A DNA stretch of 64,000 nucleotides. Origin: Gemmatimonadetes bacterium 2013_60CM_65_52. Its GTDB lineage: Bacteria > Gemmatimonadota > Gemmatimonadetes > Gemmatimonadales > Gemmatimonadaceae. Location of the stretch: contig NGFI01000014.1 in the NCBI GenBank assembly GCA_002215645.1, positions 248,001-312,000 of the forward strand, in the 5' to 3' direction. Position numbers and translations under genes: made by a program. Below the pieces are notes generated by a model. That model was not told where the DNA came from and did not search any database. It worked only from the letters and a program-made list of their open reading frames with translations. Each line of letters begins with the position of its first letter. The stretch's first letter is position 1. This document shows positions 8,550-16,060 of the stretch, in pieces.

Positions 8550-10178
8550 GTGGCAACGCGGCAGACCCGGCTTGAACTCACGTGGATTGGCAAGGAGACT
8601 CGACCGCTCCTTGAGCCGCGCATTCTAGTGGAAGATCCGGACAAATCCTATCATGCGCCGCACCAAGTTGGATTGCGTACCGTCTTTGACAATCAGTTGA
8701 TTTTTGGGGACAACTTGCTGGCGCTAAAGGCTCTCGAGCAGGAATTTACGGGAAAGATCAAATGCATTTTTATTGATCCTCCGTACAATACTGGAAGTGC
8801 CTTTGAGCATTACGACGATGGTGTCGAACACTCGGTTTGGCTCTCCCTACTCAGGGATCGAATTGAGTTGCTTGGGAAACTCCTTGCATCCGATGGCTCG
8901 TTGTGGATCACCATTGATGACACGGAATGTCATTACCTGAAGGTTCTTTGCGACGAGGTCCTCGGTCGACGGAGTTTTGTGTCATCCATTGCATGGGAAA
9001 AGGATCAAGGAAGGCGTGGAGACACGGATATTTCATCGGCGCATGACCACATCCTGCTTTATGCACGGGATAGAGACATTTGGAGAAGAAGAAGAAACCT
9101 TCTCCCAAGGTCCGAAGCACAAGTGTCTCGATATCGCAATCCTGACAATGACCCTCGCGGACCATGGCTGCAAGGTGACAATGGCACGGCTAAGAGCGGA
9201 TCTGCCGCCGCTCGCTTTCCTGTTACGTTGCCGTCTGGCCGAATTGTAACACCGCCTTCTGGTAATTATTGGCGCTTCTCGGAAAAGAGCTTTCAACGCG
9301 CTCTGGTAGACAATCGCGTCTATTTCGGCGCGAAGGGTGACAGCATGCCCGTCATCAAGCGGTATCTCACGGATGTGCAGGACGGAATCGTACCGCGAAC
9401 TTGGTGGCCAGCATCAGAGGTAGGTTCGAATCAGGATGCGAAGCGCGATCATCTTCGTAAGCTTCTTCCGGAAATTGAGCCTTTTGCCACCCCGAAACCG
9501 GAGGAACTGCTTGAGCGGGTCTTGACGATTTCGACAAGTGCGGGCGATCTCGTTCTCGACTCCTTCGCCGGCTCCGGCACCACAGGCGCCGTCGCACACA
9601 AAATGGGCCGCCGCTGGATCATGATCGAAATGGGCGAACACGCTCATACCCACATCATCCCGCGCATGAAGAAGGTGATCGACGGCGAAGATCCCGGCGG
9701 TATCACCGAATCCGTGAACTGGAAAGGCGGCGGCGGTTTCCGCTACTACCGCCTCGCACCGTCGTTGATCACCACCGACCAGTGGGGCAACCCCGTCATC
9801 AACACGGAATACAACGCCGCCATGCTCGCAGAGGCGCTGTGCAAGCTCGAAGGCTTCACGTATGCGCCCAGCGATTCCGTCTACTGGCAGCAGGGCCGCT
9901 CCACCGAGCGCGATTTCCTCTACGTCACCACCGCCAATCTCGGGCCCGGCCAACTCCAGCAGCTGAGCGACGAGGTCGGGCCGGACCGCACGCTCCTCGT
10001 CCTCTGCACCGCATTCCGGGGCAACACCGATCGCTTCGGGAACCTGACCGTTCGCAAGATCCCCACGCACGTCCTCTCCCGCTGCGAGTGGGGTCGCGAC
10101 GACTATAGCCTAGAAGTCGCCAACCTGCCCCCCGCGCCGCCGCCCGCGGGCCAGCAGGACATGTTCGGCGACGAATGA
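8550..10178 (+). CDS. Site-specific DNA (adenine-N6) methyltransferase, type III Mod-like
   Basis: A 542-residue beta-class methyltransferase. The catalytic motif DPPYN is at residues 76-80, preceded by LIFGDNLLALK, and the AdoMet-binding motif FAGSGTTG is near residue 339. This motif order (catalytic first, AdoMet-binding second) is the beta class used by type III Mod subunits. The region between the two motifs would hold the target recognition domain. The GTG start at 8550 follows a GGAGAA ribosome site. The first half is visibly AT-richer than its neighbours: 8701-8820 is 44% GC by count, while 9721-9780 is 67%. That pattern fits replacement of the N-terminal/specificity half by recombination. 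It should methylate host DNA so the Res-like nuclease downstream does not cut it. It ends 1 bp before the RhuM-family gene. Confidence 0.93.
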   Translation: MATRQTRLELTWIGKETRPLLEPRILVEDPDKSYHAPHQVGLRTVFDNQLIFGDNLLALKALEQEFTGKIKCIFIDPPYNTGSAFEHYDDGVEHSVWLSLLRDRIELLGKLLASDGSLWITIDDTECHYLKVLCDEVLGRRSFVSSIAWEKDQGRRGDTDISSAHDHILLYARDRDIWRRRRNLLPRSEAQVSRYRNPDNDPRGPWLQGDNGTAKSGSAAARFPVTLPSGRIVTPPSGNYWRFSEKSFQRALVDNRVYFGAKGDSMPVIKRYLTDVQDGIVPRTWWPASEVGSNQDAKRDHLRKLLPEIEPFATPKPEELLERVLTISTSAGDLVLDSFAGSGTTGAVAHKMGRRWIMIEMGEHAHTHIIPRMKKVIDGEDPGGITESVNWKGGGGFRYYRLAPSLITTDQWGNPVINTEYNAAMLAEALCKLEGFTYAPSDSVYWQQGRSTERDFLYVTTANLGPGQLQQLSDEVGPDRTLLVLCTAFRGNTDRFGNLTVRKIPTHVLSRCEWGRDDYSLEVANLPPAPPPAGQQDMFGDE

Positions 10179-10179
10179 A

Positions 10180-11229
10180 GTGAGCCAGGACGACGAGGTC
10201 CCGGCGTCGGAGCTGATCCTCTACCAGACCGAGGACCAGCGCACGCGGGTGGAGCTCAGGCTCGCTGGAGGCACCGTTTGGCTCTCCCAGGCGCAGATGG
10301 CCGAGGTGTTCCAGACGTCTGTCGCGAACATAAACATCCACCTGGCAAGCATTTATGACGATGGTGAGCTGGACCCGACCGCAACTATTAAGGATTTCTT
10401 AATAGTTCGAACCGAGGGTGCGCGAGAGGTCCGGCGTGACGTCAAGCACTATGCCCTCGAGGCCATTCTTGCCGTGGGCTACCGGGTAAAGTCCAGGCGA
10501 GGAACCCAGTTCCGGCAATGGGCCACGACCCGTCTGAGTGAGTATCTCGTCAAGGGGTTCACGCTCGACGACGAGCGACTGCGCAATCCACCGGGTCCGG
10601 GCACGCCGGACTATTTCGACGAGCTCCTGGAACGCATCCGGGACATACGCGCCAGCGAGCGCCGCATGTACCTCCGCGTCCGCGACATTCTGGCACTCGC
10701 CAACGACTACGAGCCCTCTGCCGCCGAGACGAAGCGACTCTTCCAGACGGTGCAGAACAAGCTGCATTTCTCTGTCACCGGCCACACTGCCGCGGAGCTG
10801 ATCGCCCAGCGCGCGGATCACTCCGCGCCCAACATGGGCTTGTCGACATGGAAGGGCGACGTCGTCCGGAAGGGAGATGTAGTGATCGCCAAGAACTACC
10901 TGCGCAATGGCGAGATCGACGAGCTGAATCGCATCGTCGTGATGTTCCTCGACTTCGCTGAAGATCAGGCGCGGCGACGCCGGCAGACGTTCATGCAGGA
11001 CTGGGCTACGAAGCTCGACGAATTTCTTCGGTTCAACGAGCGGCGCGTTCTGGACAATCCCGGGAGCATCTCGCACGATGCCGCCGAACGGCTCGCGCGC
11101 GAAGAGTATGCGCGCTTCGAGGAGCGGCGGCGGCTCGAGCGAGAACAGATCGCTGAGCGTGACTATCTGGACGAGGTGAGCGAGGCGGTGCGCTCGTTGC
11201 CGCGGGCCGGCAAGGAGAAGAAGGAGTGA
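10180..11229 (+). CDS. RhuM (virulence RhuM) family protein
   Basis: A 349-residue protein recognised as the RhuM family by the N-terminal segment with TVWLSQAQMAEVFQT (a winged-helix or KilA-N-like DNA-binding look), then TIKDFLIV, HYALEAILAVGYRV and RGTQFRQWAT. The C-terminal half is mostly helical and charged. The GTG start lies one base after the methyltransferase stop, and its own stop overlaps the GTG of the Res-like gene, so it is translationally embedded between modification and restriction genes. RhuM is named from a Salmonella pathogenicity island gene; its biochemical role is unknown. Its place here suggests regulation, control of restriction, or a toxin or effector role. The sequence does not decide between these. 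Confidence 0.88.
   Translation: MSQDDEVPASELILYQTEDQRTRVELRLAGGTVWLSQAQMAEVFQTSVANINIHLASIYDDGELDPTATIKDFLIVRTEGAREVRRDVKHYALEAILAVGYRVKSRRGTQFRQWATTRLSEYLVKGFTLDDERLRNPPGPGTPDYFDELLERIRDIRASERRMYLRVRDILALANDYEPSAAETKRLFQTVQNKLHFSVTGHTAAELIAQRADHSAPNMGLSTWKGDVVRKGDVVIAKNYLRNGEIDELNRIVVMFLDFAEDQARRRRQTFMQDWATKLDEFLRFNERRVLDNPGSISHDAAERLAREEYARFEERRRLEREQIAERDYLDEVSEAVRSLPRAGKEKKE
10383..10407. repeat. AT-rich perfect 10-bp inverted repeat inside the RhuM gene
   Basis: AACTATTAAG and CTTAATAGTT flank a 5-base loop. The sequence is strikingly AT-rich in a GC-rich gene and encodes part of the conserved TIKDFLIV stretch. In mRNA it would form a hairpin with a 10-bp stem. No function is known. Confidence 0.6.
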
Positions 11230-13928
11230 GCCGGCATGTGAATTCGATCGCCGGCCGGTTGAGTCTGCGCGCGCCGCAGCGCGAGGCGCTCGAGATACTC
11301 GATCGCGTCACTGAGATTGTGGCGCCTTCGAAAGCCACGGATGTCGATGCTGCACTTCAGGTCATCCGGAGCGAGTATCCTTCACTCACCGAGTTCGAGC
11401 GGGACTTTCCGTCGCTCTGTTTTGCGCTTGCCGCCGGCGTGGGCAAGACGCGGCTCATGGGTGCGTTCATCACGTATCTGCATCTGGCGCATGGGATCGA
11501 CAACTTTTTTGTGCTCGCGCCCAACCTCACCATCTATAGAAAGCTCATCACCGACTTCACGCCGAATACCCCGAAGTACGTCTTCAAGGGCATCGCGGAG
11601 TTCGCCACGGCTGCGCCCGAGATCATCACTGGCGACGACTACGAGATGCGCGCCTCGACGTTGTTCGACCGGCTCGTCCGCTGCAAGATCAACATCTTCA
11701 ACATCTCGAAGATCACATCGGAAGTGCGCGGCGGACGGGCGCCAAGGATCAAGCGGCTGTCGGAGTACATCGGCGAGAGTTACTTCGAGTACCTCGCGGT
11801 GTTGCCAGACCTCGTGCTGATCATGGACGAGTCGCATCGGTATCGAGCATCGGCGGGTGTGAAGGCGATCAACGAGCTGAAACCGGTGCTCGGCCTCGAG
11901 CTCACGGCGACACCGTTCACGGAGTCATCGCGCGGGCCGGTGCAATTCAAGAACGTCGTGCTCGACTACCCGCTCGGTCGCGCCATGGCCGATGGCTTCG
12001 TGAAGGAGCCGGCGGTGGTGACGCGTCGCAATTTCAACGCGGCGGGGATGAGCGCGGACGAGATCGAGCGGCTCAAGCTGGAAGACGGCATCCGTCTCCA
12101 TGAGAGTGTCAAGGTGGAGTTGGAGACGTATGCCCGACAGATGGACCGGCCGGTGGTGAAGCCGTTCGTGCTCGTGATCGCTCGTGACACGACCCACGCC
12201 GCCGCATTGCTCGCACACATCGAGTCCGAGGCGTTCTTCGAGGGGCGGTATTGCGGCAAGGCGATCCAGGTCGATTCGAGTCGTAGCGGCGCGGAAGAGG
12301 AGGTCATGATCGAGCGACTCCTTCGCGTCGAGCACGCCGACGAGCCGACCGAGATTGTGATTCACGTCAACATGCTGAAGGAAGGTTGGGACGTCACGAA
12401 TCTCTACACGATCATTCCACTGCGGGCCGCGAATGCGCGAACTCTGATCGAGCAATCGATCGGACGCGGGCTGCGGCTTCCGTATGGGGTGCGCACCGGT
12501 GTTCCGGCGGTTGATCGCCTGAACATCGTGGCGCATGATCGATTCCAGGAGATCGTGGACGAAGCGGGCCGGCCGAATTCGCCGATTCGCATGACGAGTG
12601 TCGTGCTCGATGAACGCGAACTGGATGCGCGAACCACAAGCGTGGCGTCGCCGTCGCGGTTGGATGCCGAGCTGGGGCTGGCCCCGGCGGCGGAAGTTGC
12701 GCAATTCGCAACCGATGCCCGCGTCGAAACGACGCCGCTCTTCAGTTCTCCGGAAGAACAGCGCGTCGCACAGATCACCCATTCCGTGATACGGCGCTTG
12801 TCGACCCGGCCCGATCTGCTTCCCGACGTTGCACATCTGGAGCGAGCGGACATTCGCGCCGAAATCGCGCGTATCGTCGAGGCGGAGTACGCGCCGCGCC
12901 AAATCGAGTTGGACATTGCTACCCAGCCGATGGACGTCGTGGCGATCGTGGCCAAGACTGCTGAACGCATCGGCCAACGGATGATTTCGATTCCGCGCAT
13001 TCTCCTGGTGCCAACAGGAGACGTCAGTTCACGTTTCGAGCCGTTTCAGCTGGAGTTGAGCAACCTCCGCTATCCACCGGTATCCGAGGACCTCTGGATC
13101 CGACATCTTCGCACGGGTCAAACAGACGTTCTCGCGCTGAATCCTGGTGGAGTGGAGGAGAAGCGGGCGGAAGACTATGTGGTCAGTGGCCTCGTTGGCT
13201 TCAACGATGTTTCGTACGACGATCACGCCGATTTGCTCTATGATCTGGCCGGGCAGGTCGTGCGTCATCTCGAGTCGTACCTGTCAGACGAGGATGCGCG
13301 AAGGGTCCTTCGCTATCACCAGCGCGAGATCGCGACGTTCGTTCACACACAGATGGTTCCTCACTTTCGCGAAAAGTCGACCGGCGGATATGAGGTTGTG
13401 GTGAGCCGCGGGATGACGGATCTGAAACCGAGCGCGTATACCGCTACGGTTCGCGAAGGCGTCGTGGACTATCGGTTCACGCCGACCGACAAGGGCAATA
13501 TCGCCAAGTACCTGTTCGCGGGCTTTACGCGGTGTTTGTACGACGTTCAGAAGTTCGATTCGGATCCGGAGCGAAAGTTTGCGGTGATCCTCGAGCGCGA
13601 CGCGCTCAAGTGGATGAGGCCGGCGCGCGGCCAGTTCCAGATTTTCTACGGGAGCGGCGGGACCCACAACGAGTACCAGCCCGATTTTGTCGCGGAAACG
13701 GATCGCGAGATCCTGATGGTGGAGGTGAAAGCACGGCGCGATCTGGAAGATCCTGATGTTGTGTCGAAGCAGTCCGTGGCACGGGACTGGTGCGGCCATG
13801 CGACGGCCTATTCCACCGGACACGGCGGCAAGCCGTGGCGGTATGTGATGATTCCGCACGACGCCGTGGTGGACAACGCGGAACTCGGATGGCTGGCTGA
13901 TCGTTTTTCGTTGACGTCAGCCAACTGA
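11226..13928 (+). CDS. Type III Res-like restriction endonuclease (helicase plus PD-(D/E)XK nuclease)
   Basis: A 900-residue DEAD/DEAH-type helicase with a C-terminal nuclease, resembling the BPTD_3080-type restriction endonucleases related to type III Res. It has Walker A GVGKT at 71-75 (in FALAAGVGKTRL), Walker B as DESH at 201-204, motif III LTATPF, motif V in NMLKEGWDVTNL and motif VI in EQSIGRGLRLP. The nuclease site is D820 (QPDF) followed by E833-V-K835 (MVEVKA), a standard PD-(D/E)XK pattern near the C-terminus. Type III Res proteins translocate or slide on DNA with Mod and cut it; here the Mod-like gene is two genes upstream with RhuM between. The GTG start overlaps the RhuM stop (GTGA). 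All motifs are intact, so the enzyme is probably functional. Confidence 0.9.
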   Translation: MSRHVNSIAGRLSLRAPQREALEILDRVTEIVAPSKATDVDAALQVIRSEYPSLTEFERDFPSLCFALAAGVGKTRLMGAFITYLHLAHGIDNFFVLAPNLTIYRKLITDFTPNTPKYVFKGIAEFATAAPEIITGDDYEMRASTLFDRLVRCKINIFNISKITSEVRGGRAPRIKRLSEYIGESYFEYLAVLPDLVLIMDESHRYRASAGVKAINELKPVLGLELTATPFTESSRGPVQFKNVVLDYPLGRAMADGFVKEPAVVTRRNFNAAGMSADEIERLKLEDGIRLHESVKVELETYARQMDRPVVKPFVLVIARDTTHAAALLAHIESEAFFEGRYCGKAIQVDSSRSGAEEEVMIERLLRVEHADEPTEIVIHVNMLKEGWDVTNLYTIIPLRAANARTLIEQSIGRGLRLPYGVRTGVPAVDRLNIVAHDRFQEIVDEAGRPNSPIRMTSVVLDERELDARTTSVASPSRLDAELGLAPAAEVAQFATDARVETTPLFSSPEEQRVAQITHSVIRRLSTRPDLLPDVAHLERADIRAEIARIVEAEYAPRQIELDIATQPMDVVAIVAKTAERIGQRMISIPRILLVPTGDVSSRFEPFQLELSNLRYPPVSEDLWIRHLRTGQTDVLALNPGGVEEKRAEDYVVSGLVGFNDVSYDDHADLLYDLAGQVVRHLESYLSDEDARRVLRYHQREIATFVHTQMVPHFREKSTGGYEVVVSRGMTDLKPSAYTATVREGVVDYRFTPTDKGNIAKYLFAGFTRCLYDVQKFDSDPERKFAVILERDALKWMRPARGQFQIFYGSGGTHNEYQPDFVAETDREILMVEVKARRDLEDPDVVSKQSVARDWCGHATAYSTGHGGKPWRYVMIPHDAVVDNAELGWLADRFSLTSAN

Positions 13929-13935
13929 GGCGTAG

Positions 13936-16050
13936 ATGGCCAGCGGATCCGCGGGAGACCGCCCGTTACGGCCGATCTGGAACGTCGACGAGCGGGCACT
14001 GCAGGTGTTCATGGAACGCATGCAGCAGCCGCCAGATTCCGCGCAATGGTTCGCGCTGCGGCGCGCGGCGGAACGCCTTGCGCTCGTCCCTGGGTTCGAT
14101 TCGCTCATTACGCTGGATTCCAACACGATCAAGGAGCTGCCGCACCAGATCGACGTTGCACTTCGAGTGCTGCGTCAAATGGGCGGCCGCGCAATCCTTG
14201 CCGATGAGGTGGGGCTCGGGAAAACCATCGAAGCCGGTATCGTGCTCAAGGAGCTCGCGGTGCGCGGCCTCGCCCGACGTATTCTGATTCTCACGCCTGC
14301 TGCTCTCGTGGATCAATGGTGCGGCGAGCTCGAGACCAAATTCTTCGAGGTATTCGAGACGCCGACGGATGGTGATGACTGGCGGCGATGCAGCCGTGCG
14401 ATTGTTTCATATCATCGTGCCGTGCGGAAGCAACACCAGGAAGCCATTCTTCGTACGCCGTGGGACCTCGTCATTCTGGACGAAGCACACAAGGTCAAGA
14501 ATCACCTGGCCAGCATTCATCAATTCGTCGCCAAAATACAACGGAACTACATCCTCCTGCTGACGGCGACTCCTCTCCAGAACGACCTCCGCGAGCTGTT
14601 CAACCTCGTGACGCTTCTGCGGCCGGGTCAGCTTGGAACATGGCGCGACTTTTCGCGTCGTTATCTCACGAGTGGTGACCGCCGCAAGGTGACGAATCCG
14701 GCCGCGGTGCGTGAGCTCACGTCGGAGGTCATGATCAGGACTCGGCGATCGAGTGTCGCCCAGTCGATCGATCTTCCTCCTCGGCGCCCCACGCATCCGG
14801 TCGTCGTGTTGACCCCTTCGGAGCGGGATCTGTATGATCGCACCGTGCTGTTCCTTCGCGAGCTCTATGCGAGCGGATTCTACGAGCCGACTCATGATGA
14901 GATAGAGGAGGACGCCGTTCGCAAGCGACGGCGAGGCGGCAAGGGCATCATGACTCTCGAAATCATGCGCCTCTGCCAGCGTCTATGCTCATCGTCTGCC
15001 GCTCTCGCCGATTCGCTGCGGAAGTTCAATGAGGGCGAGCTGATCACGCCGGAGTATCGCGACCGCGCGGTGGCGCTTGCCGATGATGCGGCCGCGATCG
15101 ACTCAAACGCAAAACTGGTAGCGCTGAGGCGCGTTCTGGAGGAACACACGGGACAGGTGATTGTCTTCTCCGAACATCTTCCGACTCTGGCGCTGCTCGA
15201 CCGCCATGTCCGTGCCAGTGGCCGTCGGCCGATTCTGTATCAGGGAGGCTTGTCACGCGTCGAGCGGGCGCGCCGCCTTCGGCTCTTCAAGGAGGCTACC
15301 GATGGCGTATTTATCGCAACGCGTGCCGGCACCGAGGGGCTGAATCTCCAATTCTGTAACGTGCTGGTGAACTACGAGCTACCGTGGAACCCGATGGTCG
15401 TCGAGCAGAGAATTGGACGCATCCATCGTATCGGGCAGACCCGGGAAGCGCACATCATCAACTTTGCCGCGCGCGGCACGATCGAAGCGCACATCCTCAC
15501 GCTACTCGATCAGAAGATCCGCCTGTTCGAGCTCGTCGTCGGGGAACTCGACGTCATTCTTGGCGATTTTGGCGGCGCCGAGACGATGGAGCAGCGAATC
15601 ACCGATGAGTTCCTGCGGGCGAAGACCGAGGGCGAATTCGAGAAGGCCATCGACAGCATTGGTGACGAGATCAGCCGAAGCCGCAAAGCGGGCCTGGAGC
15701 AGGAGCGCCTCAACGCCGACTTGAGCGGCGACGACAACGCGATGCGGCTCGAGCGCGACTTCGTCAATCTCGAAATTCCAGCGCGCGTACGATTGGGGCT
15801 TGGGACGAAACACCTGAAGATGGTCCTGGGACTGGACGCGCGCCGAGAAATGCTACTCCTTCAAGTTCACGAGATCATGGAAGCGCTCGAACAGGCCGAT
15901 GTGCGGGATGGTGTGCGCTCGCCCGACTATGGACCGCTCGTCGATATCACTGGCGTGACGCGACGTGGACGGGCAGTCTACCTCACTGTTCAGGCGGACC
16001 GATTGCCGATAATGCTCGTGAAGATCGACGCGGACCCGATTGTGGCGTGA
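13936..16050 (+). CDS. Second SNF2/HepA-type helicase
   Basis: A 704-residue SNF2-family ATPase. It has Walker A GLGKT at 93-97 (ILADEVGLGKTIEAG), DEAH at 182-185, motif III in LLTATPLQND, the C-terminal lobe with ATRAGTEGLNLQF, and the arginine-finger motif QRIGRIHRIGQ around R495. It is shorter than the first SNF2 protein and diverged from it, and it lacks the long C-terminal coiled coil, so it is a distinct paralogue. It starts 7 bp after the Res-like stop; the next gene starts 10 bp after its stop. SNF2 proteins of this type occur in DISARM (DrmD) and in type III-linked defence clusters, but no other DISARM gene is here. It probably works with the adjacent Cys/His-rich protein, to which it is closely linked. 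Confidence 0.9.
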   Translation: MASGSAGDRPLRPIWNVDERALQVFMERMQQPPDSAQWFALRRAAERLALVPGFDSLITLDSNTIKELPHQIDVALRVLRQMGGRAILADEVGLGKTIEAGIVLKELAVRGLARRILILTPAALVDQWCGELETKFFEVFETPTDGDDWRRCSRAIVSYHRAVRKQHQEAILRTPWDLVILDEAHKVKNHLASIHQFVAKIQRNYILLLTATPLQNDLRELFNLVTLLRPGQLGTWRDFSRRYLTSGDRRKVTNPAAVRELTSEVMIRTRRSSVAQSIDLPPRRPTHPVVVLTPSERDLYDRTVLFLRELYASGFYEPTHDEIEEDAVRKRRRGGKGIMTLEIMRLCQRLCSSSAALADSLRKFNEGELITPEYRDRAVALADDAAAIDSNAKLVALRRVLEEHTGQVIVFSEHLPTLALLDRHVRASGRRPILYQGGLSRVERARRLRLFKEATDGVFIATRAGTEGLNLQFCNVLVNYELPWNPMVVEQRIGRIHRIGQTREAHIINFAARGTIEAHILTLLDQKIRLFELVVGELDVILGDFGGAETMEQRITDEFLRAKTEGEFEKAIDSIGDEISRSRKAGLEQERLNADLSGDDNAMRLERDFVNLEIPARVRLGLGTKHLKMVLGLDARREMLLLQVHEIMEALEQADVRDGVRSPDYGPLVDITGVTRRGRAVYLTVQADRLPIMLVKIDADPIVA

Positions 16051-16060
16051 GCAACGCGTC

